Shown: one piece after another, positions 36,377 through 46,109 of the stretch
How positions within the stretch are numbered: the stretch's first letter is position 1
Layout of the letters: the number at the start of each line of letters is the position of its first letter
Source: Chitinophagales bacterium
GTDB taxonomy: Bacteria > Bacteroidota > Bacteroidia > Chitinophagales > UBA2359
Length of the DNA stretch: 64,000 nt
NCBI GenBank assembly: GCA_041392475.1
Contig: JAWKLZ010000001.1
Span: 3,162,001 to 3,226,000, forward strand
Reading direction: 5' to 3'
Made by a program: the position numbers and the translations under genes
The notes under the pieces: model-generated
What the model saw: only the letters and a program-made list of their open reading frames with translations
Databases searched by the model: none
Told to the model about the DNA's origin: nothing

Positions 36377-38965
36377 ATGCGTTCCCTTTTACTCTTTTTT
36401 TTAGCAATTTTTACTTCACTTCAAAAACGAAAGTGGAAACTATTTGTCTGCACAATAAGCTGTTTATTGTTCATTGAAGCCACCGCACAAGAATACAGCA
36501 TTGCTCGCTATGGCATTCAGGACGGTTTGGGTTCTTCTACGGTGTATGCGATTTACCAAGACACCAAAGGTTATTTGTGGGTCAGTACATCGGCAGGTGT
36601 GAGTCGTTTTGATGGTCGAGAATTCAAAAATTTCACCAGCCGTGATGGACTCATTGCAGAAAGCGTGCAAAGCATACACGAAGATGCAGGGGGAAATGTA
36701 TGGTTTCGGTCGAATGGAGATGGAAAGCGGAGTAAGGCGGCTTATTTTGACGGCCATAAATTTCGGCCATTGGAGGGTGATAGTTTGCAGCCTTTTGGAC
36801 AAGGGCGTATTTTTTTCTACAAAGATGGTGCAGAACCGCTTTGGCTAAGAAGCGGCGAAAAAGACCTTTTGATGCTGCACAGTGCAGGTGATTTGTTGTT
36901 GAAAAATGGATATGAATCCTTGAAACACAACCATATCTACAATGTCTATAAAATTGCTGAAAATCACTATTATCTAGCGACTTTGTTGGGTTTGGTGGAG
37001 TACAAAGACAGTACGTACACCAATTTGACGAAAGCCGTAAACCGCACCACACAAGTTTTTCAGATAGACAGTCTGTATGGTCAATATTGGCTGCATACCG
37101 ACGAAGGTATCATGCACTTCGATGGCAAAAATTTTGACTACAAAAACATTCCGCTTGCCCTGCAAAAAAACATCACGCACTCCATGCGAAAGGACAAAAG
37201 CGGCAATCTTTGGTTTGCAACCATTCGTGGGTTGTATCAGTTTGACGGTGAATCGTTTCAGCACTACACGACCGATGATGGTCTGCCGAGCAACCGCATA
37301 GATTGGGCATTTTTGGACTCCAAAGAACGATTGTGGTTGAGCATCAAGGAAGGTTTGGGTGTGTTTGATGGCAGTTGTTTTCAGAAGATAGAAGAAAACG
37401 GAGAAATGGACTTGTGGAGAGATGGCTATCGAATGCGCTACCGAGAAATATTGGAGGATCATGAAGGCAATATTTGGTTCAATTCACTCAATGGGATTTC
37501 TCGATTCCAGACTTTTGCGTTTGAGCATTACCATGTTGAAAACCTATTGAAGAGCAGCTATGTGACAAGTGTACTCGAAGATCGAGCAGGACGGACTTGG
37601 TTTGCTTACCGCAACAAAGGGCTGAGTATCTGCGAACAAGGAGAATGTGAGCATTTTTCGAAGGAAAGCAATTTGGGAACGGATATGGTTTTTGACTTAT
37701 TGGAGGCAAAGGATGGTACGGTTTGGATAGCAACGGTCAAGGGAGTTTATCGCTACAAAGACGGTAAATTTCGCCCATTGCAGATTCGCAAGGAGGTCGA
37801 TTTTGAGCCGATATTGAAGCTGGAGGAGGATGAAAAGGGAAATATATGGTTGGCTTCTCGCTATGGTTTGGTGTATCGCTACGACGGTAAAAAGTTTCAA
37901 GAATTTCCTATCAAGACCAATGAGGAAGGCTTCAATGAATTGTCGTTTACAACGGGTTTTCCCCGTTACAATTTGCAGGAACTGTTGGTCGACCATGAGA
38001 ATCGGGTTTGGGTGGCGATTGACGATGGGGTGTATCGTCTGGATGGTCCAAAGGAGGGTTTTAAATTGGTGGGTAGTGACCATTATTTTGATTTGATTGT
38101 GGATATGGATGAAGATGCGGCGGGCAATATTTGGATGGTGAAAGCGAATGGAGGATTACTGCGATTTGATGGCAAATACATGATTCAATTTGACGAAACG
38201 GATGGTTTGGTAAATAACAATGTGAGTTCTATACAAATACAAGATGGCATTGCATGGCTGGGAACGGTCAATGGCATTGACCGTTTGGATGTGTCGGCCT
38301 TCAATGCAACCAAAAAAATTCACTTTGAAAACATTGGTAAAGACAAGGGTTTCTTGCCTTTGGAATGTACGCCTTTGCGCTATCATTCCACTCAAAACAA
38401 CAGTGTTTGGTTGGGGACACGCAGAGGGATTACCAAATATTACCCTGATTTGCATGAACATAGAAATGGCAAACCGTTTGTGCGTATTGAAGACATCAAA
38501 CTCAACTATGAAAACGTCGATTGGATAGCTTACACCAATCAAATTGATGCAAAAACCTATTTACCCAAAGACCTTCAATTGAAGCACAATGAAAATACCT
38601 TGACTTTTTCCTTCAATGCCATTGATTTTAGTCGTCCAAAAACCATTCGTTATGAGTATTTCTTAGAAGGCTTGGAGGAAGAATGGCAGTTGGATGATGG
38701 AGATGCAATGGTGACTTACAAGAATTTATCCGCAGGTGACTATACCCTTCATGTCAGAAATCAAACCTTCAATGAGCAAGATTATCAACATCACCTTCAA
38801 TTCAAGTTCACCATTTTGTCACCGATTTGGTATCATCCTAAGTTTATCTTGACATCTGTTTCTATTATTTTTCTTTTTGTATGGACTTTTTGGGCAGTGA
38901 CGAAGTGGTGGTTAAGGCGGCGTAAATTGAAGTATGGGCATTTGGAGGCTTTGGAATTGCATTGA
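36377..38965 (+). CDS. Two-component regulator propeller protein lacking a kinase
   Basis: About 862 residues. The ATG at 36377 is preferred over the TTG at 36335 and precedes a hydrophobic N-terminal segment ending near IEATAQ. Two-component regulator propeller repeats fill residues 40-690; examples are AIYQDTKGYLWVSTSAGVSR, TDDGLPSN and DHEGNIWFNSLNGISRF. A Y_Y_Y domain (about 737-810) and one transmembrane helix (about 818-840) follow. The protein then ends at LRRRKLKYGHLEALELH, exactly where a histidine kinase normally begins. No frameshifted kinase was found downstream. It is either a stand-alone receptor or a truncated sensor. Confidence 0.85.
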   Translation: MRSLLLFFLAIFTSLQKRKWKLFVCTISCLLFIEATAQEYSIARYGIQDGLGSSTVYAIYQDTKGYLWVSTSAGVSRFDGREFKNFTSRDGLIAESVQSIHEDAGGNVWFRSNGDGKRSKAAYFDGHKFRPLEGDSLQPFGQGRIFFYKDGAEPLWLRSGEKDLLMLHSAGDLLLKNGYESLKHNHIYNVYKIAENHYYLATLLGLVEYKDSTYTNLTKAVNRTTQVFQIDSLYGQYWLHTDEGIMHFDGKNFDYKNIPLALQKNITHSMRKDKSGNLWFATIRGLYQFDGESFQHYTTDDGLPSNRIDWAFLDSKERLWLSIKEGLGVFDGSCFQKIEENGEMDLWRDGYRMRYREILEDHEGNIWFNSLNGISRFQTFAFEHYHVENLLKSSYVTSVLEDRAGRTWFAYRNKGLSICEQGECEHFSKESNLGTDMVFDLLEAKDGTVWIATVKGVYRYKDGKFRPLQIRKEVDFEPILKLEEDEKGNIWLASRYGLVYRYDGKKFQEFPIKTNEEGFNELSFTTGFPRYNLQELLVDHENRVWVAIDDGVYRLDGPKEGFKLVGSDHYFDLIVDMDEDAAGNIWMVKANGGLLRFDGKYMIQFDETDGLVNNNVSSIQIQDGIAWLGTVNGIDRLDVSAFNATKKIHFENIGKDKGFLPLECTPLRYHSTQNNSVWLGTRRGITKYYPDLHEHRNGKPFVRIEDIKLNYENVDWIAYTNQIDAKTYLPKDLQLKHNENTLTFSFNAIDFSRPKTIRYEYFLEGLEEEWQLDDGDAMVTYKNLSAGDYTLHVRNQTFNEQDYQHHLQFKFTILSPIWYHPKFILTSVSIIFLFVWTFWAVTKWWLRRRKLKYGHLEALELH

Positions 38966-39055
38966 AGAAAACTAAACTTTTGGTATCTTGTGAATGTCTT
39001 ATGATAGATATAGTGCTTTCAATTCGTGTTAATGTAAAACCAAAAAAACCTTGTC

Positions 39056-40084
39056 ATGAAGCTATCTTACATCCTAATTACTACCTTTTTACTCAGTCTT
39101 GCTACATTTGCCATTGCCCAACAAAAAGATGCAAATATTTTTGAACCCAATGCTGTCAATGATACTTTGGTGATTCAGCGTACTGCGCCCGAATTGTTCA
39201 ATTTGTTAGTAAACGATTATGAATCTTACGACTACAAAATCAATAAACTAACCATTGTAGAAGAACCAAAAGGAATCATTCGAGTAGAGCGACACAAAGG
39301 TGTAGATTTGGTATTGTATCATGCCAACTATTTGGGGGACGAACCCGATCAGTTTGTATATGAAATATGTGATGAAGCAGGTAAATGTGACCGAGCCACT
39401 GTGTATATTGTGAAGTGTCCGCCTTCAAATGCAGATTTTCCGAGAGTAGAAAAAATATTTATACAAGAAGGAGACATTTTGCCGTTTGGTTTTCCAGACA
39501 AAAAAATCCGCATCTCCAAAGCTCCAGAACATGGACGGATTGAAATGTCAGCAGATAGTAGTACAGCGATTTACCATCCAAAAATTGGCTTCAATGGGGA
39601 AGAAAAATTCAATTTTACGGTATATGAAGATCAAGGACTTTGCGGTTTGCGCTACTTTGAAGGAGTCAATAATATCGTTTATATTCTTCCTTCCAACGAA
39701 AAAAACCAGCCGCCAGTAGCAGTTACCGATGAAGTAGAAACATTTGGAAACATTGTCCGCATTGACGCATTGGAGAACGACTATGACCCCGAAAATACTT
39801 TAGAAAATCGTATTTGTTCGATTAGCAAAGCCGAAAATGGCAAACTACGGCGAACGAGTACTTCGATTACTTATATTCCCAATCACGGTTTCTATGGTAC
39901 AGAGGAAATCACTTATGAGATTTGTGACTACAATAAATCTTGTGTGGAAGGTAAAATCATTATCCAAGTAAAAGACCCCAAAGCTCCTGCTGATTACAAA
40001 GCTTCCAACAAAGATACAGGAAATGATGAAGGTGGAGAGACCCCTAAAAAGGAGGGCAAAAAGAAGAAAAAAAGGAAAAAATAG
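39056..40084 (+). CDS. Secreted tandem-95/Ig-like repeat protein with Lys-rich tail
   Basis: A 342-residue protein with a signal peptide cut at FAIAQ. Three related beta-sandwich repeats follow, marked by FNLLVNDYESYDYKINKLTI, YHPKIGFNGEEKFNFTVYED and YIPNHGFYGTEEITYEICDY. The last two are the cadherin-like/tandem-95 pattern (Y.P..GF.G.E...Y.I.D). The C-terminus is a strongly basic tail, EGKKKKKRKK, instead of a T9SS domain. It is probably periplasmic or exported. The basic tail could bind polyanions such as LPS or DNA, but that is speculation. Confidence 0.72.
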   Translation: MKLSYILITTFLLSLATFAIAQQKDANIFEPNAVNDTLVIQRTAPELFNLLVNDYESYDYKINKLTIVEEPKGIIRVERHKGVDLVLYHANYLGDEPDQFVYEICDEAGKCDRATVYIVKCPPSNADFPRVEKIFIQEGDILPFGFPDKKIRISKAPEHGRIEMSADSSTAIYHPKIGFNGEEKFNFTVYEDQGLCGLRYFEGVNNIVYILPSNEKNQPPVAVTDEVETFGNIVRIDALENDYDPENTLENRICSISKAENGKLRRTSTSITYIPNHGFYGTEEITYEICDYNKSCVEGKIIIQVKDPKAPADYKASNKDTGNDEGGETPKKEGKKKKKRKK

Positions 40085-40103
40085 CGGACGAGTGGACGAC
40101 TAC

Positions 40104-40142
40104 AAGCATAAGACATAAAGCACAATAACTTGTCTTATGCTT
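40104..40142. terminator. Terminator-like inverted repeat overlapping the kinase stop
   Basis: AAGCATAAGACA (40104-40115) pairs with TGTCTTATGCTT (40131-40142) around a 15-nt loop. The right arm supplies the last codons and the stop of the minus-strand kinase. It lies between convergent genes. Confidence 0.55.
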
Positions 40143-43100
40143 TGCGTCTTGCATCTTGCACTTCATTGCTAAACGGCAATTCTATCACAAACTCTGTAAA
40201 TTCTCCTTCTTTGGAATTTACAGATAGTTTACCCTGATGTATTTGCACCACAATATCGTAAGTCAGCGACAGTCCCAAGCCCGTGCCTATACCAGCAGGT
40301 TTGGTGGTGAAAAAAGGATTGAAAATTTGCTCACGGATGTCCTGCGGGATTCCCATGCCATTGTCTCTGATTTTGATAATCACCTTATCCCCTTCCATGA
40401 ACGAACTTATCCAAATAGTCGGCAAATAATCATTGATACCTTGTTGTTTCAAATGCCCTCCCTTTTTTTGAAGGGCATAGAGTCCGTTGTTGATGATATT
40501 GAGCAATGCACGCCCGATGTCTTGTTGAATCAAGCGAATCCCTTTTATATTATCATCTAAATCCAATTGGAGGTTGGCCGTAAAGGTTTTGTGCTTGGCT
40601 CTAAAACCGTGGTAAGAAAGCTGTAAATATTGTTTAATCAGTGCATTGATATCCACCAAAGTTTTGCCCCCTCCATCTGCTCTCGAATGTCGCAGCATGT
40701 TTTTTATAATGCTATCAATGCGTTTTCCATGTTTGTCAATCGTCTGCACGTTTTCCTGCAATTCTGAAATCATCTCGGTAATGTTCTCCATTTTTTCCAC
40801 TTCAATGTGGGTTTTCTGCTCGGCTACATCTTCTTTCAATTCCTCCAAGAGTTCTTCCGAAAGTTGGGCAAAATTGTTGATGAAATTCAAGGGATTTTGT
40901 ATTTCGTGGGCAATCCCAGCGGTCAATTGCCCCAATGATGCTAGTTTTTCTTGTACGACCAACTGATTTTGTGTTTCCTTCAATTCTTTGAGCGAACTAT
41001 TCAATTTTTGGGTTCTTTCATCCACCATTGTTTGAAGCAGTTGTTGTTGTCTTATAAAATTGCGAACACGTAAGCTAAAAATAAGTAGCACCGCTCCAAG
41101 AAAACCAATAGCATAGAGTAAATAAGCCCACCAAGTTTTGTACCAAGGCGTGAGAATATTGAACTCATAGACTGCTTCGGCACTAATGACCCCATAGACA
41201 TTTTTGGAACGCACCCGAAATTGATAATTACCTGGCGGAAGGTTGGTATAGTCCTTGCGGTTTTCATATTTCCAAGGCGACCAGTCTGGGTCAAAATTTT
41301 CGAGTAAATACTGGTATTGATTTTCGGATGGATTGTCATAACTTGTTGAAGTATATGTAAATCTCAAGCTATTATTGTCATAAGCCAACTCGGGTTTCTG
41401 AGAATCCAGTTGTTCCAATGATGCCCCTTTTTGAAGATTGGTGTACGCACCTCTAAAAATGATGGAGTCTGCTATCGAAACACTTCTGATAACAGTATTG
41501 AAGCTGGTTTTATAGATTTTTTTAGTGCTGTTGTCATGGCGAACCAATCCATTGATACCGCCAAACCAGATCATTCCATTGTCTTCTGAATAGATTACAC
41601 GAATATCTGATTTGGGTAAGCGATTCAAAGGTGCTTCTTGCCAAACGTATTTTTTGTCTTTTTGAAGGGTCAAAACCCCGTTGATTTGTTTGGCATGTAT
41701 CCAAATATTGCCATCATAATCTTCATTGAGTGTATTGACTCGATAATTTCCTTCTGTAAACTGAACACCATATTTCAGTTCGTATCTAAATTCTTGCTCT
41801 GTCTCATCAAAATACATCAATCCGTTTTCGGTGGTAAATACAATTCCTTGACTGAGGCTAAAGACATCGTTGTTGCGAGTAGAAGGCAGACCATCTTGTT
41901 CGTCAAACCGCTTAATCTGTTGTTCGTCAATAGGCAATGTTGTTTGCAAGATACCTCGAAAGTCTGTTGCCAGCCACATTTTGCCGTCTTTAGTAGTAGC
42001 AATACTTCGAATGGACTCACTTATATTGGGTACTTTCCCTAAAAACTTCCAATTGTCTTCTTCCCACCTCAAAATCCCTAAACCATTTTGCATTCCTACA
42101 TACAGCAGGTTTTCGTCAAGTGGAGAAGGGTGAAAGCAATAGGCAGCCAAACCTTCAATAAGTTTGGGTTGTAAGTTCTTCAAACTGTATATTCCTCCAC
42201 TTGTAGCTACCAATAGTTTGTTTTCTTTGGAGTACAAATCCCAACATTCTGTGCGGAATACAGGAATATTTTCCAGTTGGGGTTGGTTGGGTTTGTCAGA
42301 TAAAAATGAATAGACTGTATCGCTGGGCTCTAGGTGGTAGATTCCTTGCGAAGTCGCTAAATAGAGGTTTTCTTGGTGGCGGGTAATGGCATTGATGTTA
42401 CCAATAGATTCACTGCCTCGATAGGTTGACAAAGTAGAAGCCGTTTCGATTCTCGCCAAACCGTTGTCGAGTGCTACCCACAAACCATTTTGGTGGTCAT
42501 TGTAAACGTAGTAGGCTTGGTGATTGGGCAGTCCATCTTCTTGATTGATGATTTGTTGTAAATATCCTTCTTGGTCAATAATCACAATACCTGCTTGCAG
42601 CGTTGCCAACGCATATTGTCCGTTGTCCAAAGCACAACCATGATACAATTGGTTTTCACGCAGAAAATCGTCGGCTTGTGTATAAAGTGGAAAACATCGG
42701 TCATCTTCACAAACAAACAGACCTTTTTGACGGGTTCCCATCAAGATTTGATTGTAAGGTGTAGCAATCATTGCATATAAATAATCATCTGCAAAAGCAC
42801 GCCCTCCTGGTACAGGCTTCAATTCATCACCTTCCAAAATAGCCAAACCTTTTTCTTTTTGGGTCAAGTACAATTCTTCGTTTACGTAAAAACCATACTG
42901 TTGATTTAAAGGTGGGTCGTAGTTTCTTGTCTTGATTGTCTGTCCATCCCATTGAAAAACCTTTTCACGAGTAAGAAAAAAAGTACCCTTAGTTGTACAG
43001 TAGGTTTTCCATACATCTCCAAAATCATTGTCTTCTGCTAATATATATTCATTTAGCGATACATATTGCAGCAAACCAGTAGTATCAGGGCTGAGATAGC

Positions 43101-43413
43101 CAATTTCTCCTTGTGCGCCAACAAAAATTTGTCCTGAATCATTCACATCCAAAGAGCGCACAATCGAACTTTTGGGTGTTGGAATCAATCGCCAAGAAGT
43201 GCCATCATATTCCAAAATACCGTTGGTATTACCAAAGTACATAAAACCCCGAGCGCCTTGTGTGATCGCCCAGTTTTGGGGATGTGCATCGTATGTTTTG
43301 GGACTAAAGTAGGTGATATACGGCATACCGTATTCCCTATCCTGAATGGTTTGTGCCTGAGTAGGATAAAAATAATGGATAACTAACAAAAGGAAGAATA
43401 CAAAATACTTCAT
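40135..43413 (-). CDS. Hybrid propeller sensor histidine kinase
   Basis: A 1092-residue sensor kinase. A signal peptide (cut near YPTQAQ) and a periplasmic two-component regulator propeller span about residues 25-670. A Y_Y_Y domain ends near NLPPGNYQFRVRSKNVYG, a transmembrane helix lies at about 760-785, and a coiled coil follows. HisKA has GIAHEIQNPLNF (phospho-His about 835). HATPase_c has NIINNGLYAL, IRDNGMGIP and GTGLGLSLTYDIV. All catalytic boxes look intact. There is no receiver domain in the same chain; the single-domain receiver gene 131 bp upstream is the likely partner. The last residues, QDARRKA, come from the downstream hairpin. Confidence 0.92.
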   Translation of the reverse strand: MKYFVFFLLLVIHYFYPTQAQTIQDREYGMPYITYFSPKTYDAHPQNWAITQGARGFMYFGNTNGILEYDGTSWRLIPTPKSSIVRSLDVNDSGQIFVGAQGEIGYLSPDTTGLLQYVSLNEYILAEDNDFGDVWKTYCTTKGTFFLTREKVFQWDGQTIKTRNYDPPLNQQYGFYVNEELYLTQKEKGLAILEGDELKPVPGGRAFADDYLYAMIATPYNQILMGTRQKGLFVCEDDRCFPLYTQADDFLRENQLYHGCALDNGQYALATLQAGIVIIDQEGYLQQIINQEDGLPNHQAYYVYNDHQNGLWVALDNGLARIETASTLSTYRGSESIGNINAITRHQENLYLATSQGIYHLEPSDTVYSFLSDKPNQPQLENIPVFRTECWDLYSKENKLLVATSGGIYSLKNLQPKLIEGLAAYCFHPSPLDENLLYVGMQNGLGILRWEEDNWKFLGKVPNISESIRSIATTKDGKMWLATDFRGILQTTLPIDEQQIKRFDEQDGLPSTRNNDVFSLSQGIVFTTENGLMYFDETEQEFRYELKYGVQFTEGNYRVNTLNEDYDGNIWIHAKQINGVLTLQKDKKYVWQEAPLNRLPKSDIRVIYSEDNGMIWFGGINGLVRHDNSTKKIYKTSFNTVIRSVSIADSIIFRGAYTNLQKGASLEQLDSQKPELAYDNNSLRFTYTSTSYDNPSENQYQYLLENFDPDWSPWKYENRKDYTNLPPGNYQFRVRSKNVYGVISAEAVYEFNILTPWYKTWWAYLLYAIGFLGAVLLIFSLRVRNFIRQQQLLQTMVDERTQKLNSSLKELKETQNQLVVQEKLASLGQLTAGIAHEIQNPLNFINNFAQLSEELLEELKEDVAEQKTHIEVEKMENITEMISELQENVQTIDKHGKRIDSIIKNMLRHSRADGGGKTLVDINALIKQYLQLSYHGFRAKHKTFTANLQLDLDDNIKGIRLIQQDIGRALLNIINNGLYALQKKGGHLKQQGINDYLPTIWISSFMEGDKVIIKIRDNGMGIPQDIREQIFNPFFTTKPAGIGTGLGLSLTYDIVVQIHQGKLSVNSKEGEFTEFVIELPFSNEVQDARRKA

Positions 43414-43479
43414 TGCAGCAATTTAACCATCCAGCAATTGGAGATTGTTTCTGGAGTAATTGAAGTAGAAAAAATAGGG

Positions 43480-43519
43480 ACATGAAATAAATAAAATAAT
43501 TATTTTATTTATTTCATGT
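43480..43519. repeat. 40-bp perfect palindrome without a loop
   Basis: The left arm starts ACATGAAATAAATAAAATAA and the right arm is its exact reverse complement. It lies between the receiver gene and the histidine kinase gene, on their common strand. It could be an AT-type terminator/attenuator or a cruciform protein-binding site. Confidence 0.7.
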
Positions 43520-43544
43520 TGATAAACTTTTAATCATTCATTTT

Positions 43545-43946
43545 TCAAACTGCTTCTTCAAGCAATTCATTGATCATCTCATTGACCTTTTCGAAGGCAT
43601 CATCGTCTTTGATAATATAATAGTAAGCTCCTTCAATAAGAGTTTGAGCAGCTACTCCATATCTGTGTTGAGCAGAAAGCATAACAACAGGCATTTCTGG
43701 ATATTGGTCTTTTATTTGCTTCAATATTTCTAAGCCATTGGCGGCATCTTCTTCCACATTGTCTAAAAAATAATCGAGAATAACTGCATCGGGTTTTTGA
43801 CTTAGATGCTCCAAGCAATCTTCACCCGACAAGAAACCCATCACATTGAAGTGTGGATTGTTGTCTGCAAGGTGGTCTTTGAGCATACTTTGGAACATTG
43901 GATCATCATCTACCACAAAAATGAGCTTTTGCTGCTTTCCGTCCAT
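43545..43946 (-). CDS. Single-domain response regulator
   Basis: A 133-residue receiver domain with no output domain. The acidic pocket is VVDDDP (Asp13-15) and the phospho-acceptor is Asp58 in VILDYFLD. The conserved Thr/Ser is in MLSAQH and the Lys in YYIIKDDD (about residue 113). Proteins of this kind work as phospho-relays or by binding a partner. It is encoded just upstream of the propeller histidine kinase on the same strand, separated by 131 bp that contain a 40-bp palindrome, so it is probably that kinase's target. Confidence 0.92.
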   Translation of the reverse strand: MDGKQQKLIFVVDDDPMFQSMLKDHLADNNPHFNVMGFLSGEDCLEHLSQKPDAVILDYFLDNVEEDAANGLEILKQIKDQYPEMPVVMLSAQHRYGVAAQTLIEGAYYYIIKDDDAFEKVNEMINELLEEAV

Positions 43947-44102
43947 ATTGATATTTGGTTTTTAGTGATGTTAATGAGTAAATGAAATGGAAAGATAGCA
44001 CAAATTGTTGACAGATGTGAAGAAAAAAATGCTATTTTTAAATTTGGATGGACTTAAACCCGATACTTAAGAAAACTTTAAAAAAATACTTTTGAAAACG
44101 AT

Positions 44103-45227
44103 ATGATTGAATGGTATAATAATCAGCTACTGCAAAATGTTACCCAAACTCAGTTGAAAGAAATCACCCCCTATCTCCAAACACATCACTATAAAGAAAA
44201 TCAAGTGATTATACGAGAAGGAGAAGAAGGAGATAGACTGTATATGATTGAAAGTGGGGAAGTAGAAATTTACAAGGATGGCATCACACTTGCCTATCAA
44301 GAGGCGGGAGAACATTTTGGTGTCATGGCACTTTTGGATGAAACCAAACGTTCTGCCAATGTCAAAGCAACTAAGGCAACTCAATTAAAAAGCATTGATA
44401 CTGATGCCATTAAAACACTTTCTGGAAAAGCTGAAGAATCTATTTTCTTCAAAATTATGCTGAACCATGTCACCAATCAGCAAGCTGCTCTACGGACTAT
44501 GAACATAGCAACCATCAAAGAAACCAAAGAGAAGCTAGAAGAAGCCAAAAAGAACATTTCATTTAGCAATTTCTTCTTATTTACGCTTACCATTCTGATT
44601 TCCTACATGTTTTTACTCGGAGTATTTTTAGAATGGAAAGAACACATACACACACAATTTTATTTGTCATGTGCTGTTCCTCTGATAATTGCTACTTTAG
44701 GGATTGCTTGTTATAGATATGTCAAAAACAGTGGCTACCCACTTAGTTTCTTTGGAGTATCCACCGAAAACTGGAAAGCCCACCTCAAAGAAAGTTTGAT
44801 TTGGACTATCCTATTTTTGCTATTGCTCACAATCGTGAAATGGCTTCAAATACAATATATGAATGGTTATCAAGACAAAGCAATCATTGATATAGACCGC
44901 ATTTTCCGATTTGAGCTGCATTGGGTGCTGCTTTTTTATGGACTCTACATAATTTTTTCGCCCATTCAAGAATTTATCACCAGAGGAGTTTACCAAACTG
45001 GCCTTCAAAAACTTTTTAGTGGCAAGTATGCTACCTTCAATGCCATTGTACTGTCAAATTTGCTATTCAGTTCCTTTCACCTTGTGTTCAATCTTTACTT
45101 TGCGATTGTGACTTTCATTCCTGGTATATTTTGGGGCTATATGTATGACCGTCAAAAAACACTGGTTGGAGTTGGTTTTTCACATATTTTGATTGGCGTG
45201 TATAGTTCCTTTTTAGGTTTTCATTGA
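44103..45227 (+). CDS. Cyclic nucleotide-binding domain fused to a CPBP intramembrane protease
   Basis: A 374-residue fusion. Residues about 15-120 are a cNMP-binding domain (EGEEGDRLYMIESGEVEIYK and FGVMALLDETKRSANV; the phosphate-binding Arg is present, but FGE is changed to FGV). A short coiled coil (about 125-150) leads into a membrane part with several helices. The CPBP/Abi motifs follow: motif 1 is QEFITR near 285, with Gln where the first Glu of EExxxR is normally found. FSSFH is near 325 and GVGFSHIL near 363 supplies the last His. This suggests a membrane protease controlled by a nucleotide ligand; the motif 1 change may weaken catalysis. Confidence 0.82.
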   Translation: MIEWYNNQLLQNVTQTQLKEITPYLQTHHYKENQVIIREGEEGDRLYMIESGEVEIYKDGITLAYQEAGEHFGVMALLDETKRSANVKATKATQLKSIDTDAIKTLSGKAEESIFFKIMLNHVTNQQAALRTMNIATIKETKEKLEEAKKNISFSNFFLFTLTILISYMFLLGVFLEWKEHIHTQFYLSCAVPLIIATLGIACYRYVKNSGYPLSFFGVSTENWKAHLKESLIWTILFLLLLTIVKWLQIQYMNGYQDKAIIDIDRIFRFELHWVLLFYGLYIIFSPIQEFITRGVYQTGLQKLFSGKYATFNAIVLSNLLFSSFHLVFNLYFAIVTFIPGIFWGYMYDRQKTLVGVGFSHILIGVYSSFLGFH

Positions 45228-45240
45228 GTGCCTGAGTTAT

Positions 45241-46104
45241 CTAAAGCGACAACAAATAACCTAAAATGCCCTTCAATACTTCTGCCATTTTTCCAAAATT
45301 CAAGGTATTCATCGTATCCGTAACTTTGTGGTAATGAGGATTGCGAAAAAAAGCAGTGTCGGTAATCATCACCGCATCATAACCGTGTTTCCAATAATTA
45401 CGGTGGTCAGACATTCCCCCAAAACTTGCATCACTCGGAAAAAAGATAAATTCCACTTCTAAATTCGGACTGCTTTTATCTACTGCTCGATAGACACTTT
45501 GCAGAAAATCATATTGTTCTTCCAAACCAACTACCATCACAAAATTCCCTTTGTTGGGATAAATAGACTCCAATACTGTATCAGGAAAATATTGAGAATC
45601 AGCAGCATCAGAAAAATAACCAATCATTTCGCAGCAAATCATTGCCTTCACCTTTGCCTTTTCTTCAAATAAAAACTTAGCGTGAATGGCACTTCCCATG
45701 TTTTCAGTTTCGTAGTAAGGAGCTTCTTTCAAACTATACGCCACAAAATCTACCCGATACTTCAATTCGCTCTTTACCTGCCCCAGCAAACGAGCCATTT
45801 CCAAAATACCGACTACCCCACTCGCATTGCCGTCTGCTCCTGCCGTATCTTCGTAGGCATCGTAATGTGCACCAACGACGATTCGTTCCGCTTCTTCTCT
45901 ACCAAAAGAAGCAATCACATTTTTATAGATTCGTCTATCTACTTCAAATTCTTGCATTTCTACTCGGCCTCCTGCCGCTTCAAATTCTGAATATATATAC
46001 GCTGCAACCGTATTGAGGGAAGTCACATTGCGGTAATTTCGAGCAGGTTGTACTTCGCAGATGAAGGTAAGGTCTTTTTTCAATCGGTCTATATTGGGAG
46101 TCAT
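45241..46104 (-). CDS. M28-family zinc metallopeptidase
   Basis: A 287-residue peptidase with no signal peptide. GAHYDAYEDTAGADGNASG carries the first zinc-binding His and Asp of the M28 pattern, while SLKEAPYYETENMGS replaces the usual EExGLxGS but keeps a Glu. Later, SDHRNYWKHGYDAVMITDT and a final NPHYHKVTDT supply the remaining His and Asp. Relatives are aminopeptidases or glutaminyl cyclases; which one applies here is not clear. A 7-bp tandem repeat lies immediately upstream of the start. The 3' end converges with the cNMP-CPBP gene, 13 bp apart. Confidence 0.85.
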   Translation of the reverse strand: MTPNIDRLKKDLTFICEVQPARNYRNVTSLNTVAAYIYSEFEAAGGRVEMQEFEVDRRIYKNVIASFGREEAERIVVGAHYDAYEDTAGADGNASGVVGILEMARLLGQVKSELKYRVDFVAYSLKEAPYYETENMGSAIHAKFLFEEKAKVKAMICCEMIGYFSDAADSQYFPDTVLESIYPNKGNFVMVVGLEEQYDFLQSVYRAVDKSSPNLEVEFIFFPSDASFGGMSDHRNYWKHGYDAVMITDTAFFRNPHYHKVTDTMNTLNFGKMAEVLKGILGYLLSL

Positions 46105-46109
46105 AATTG

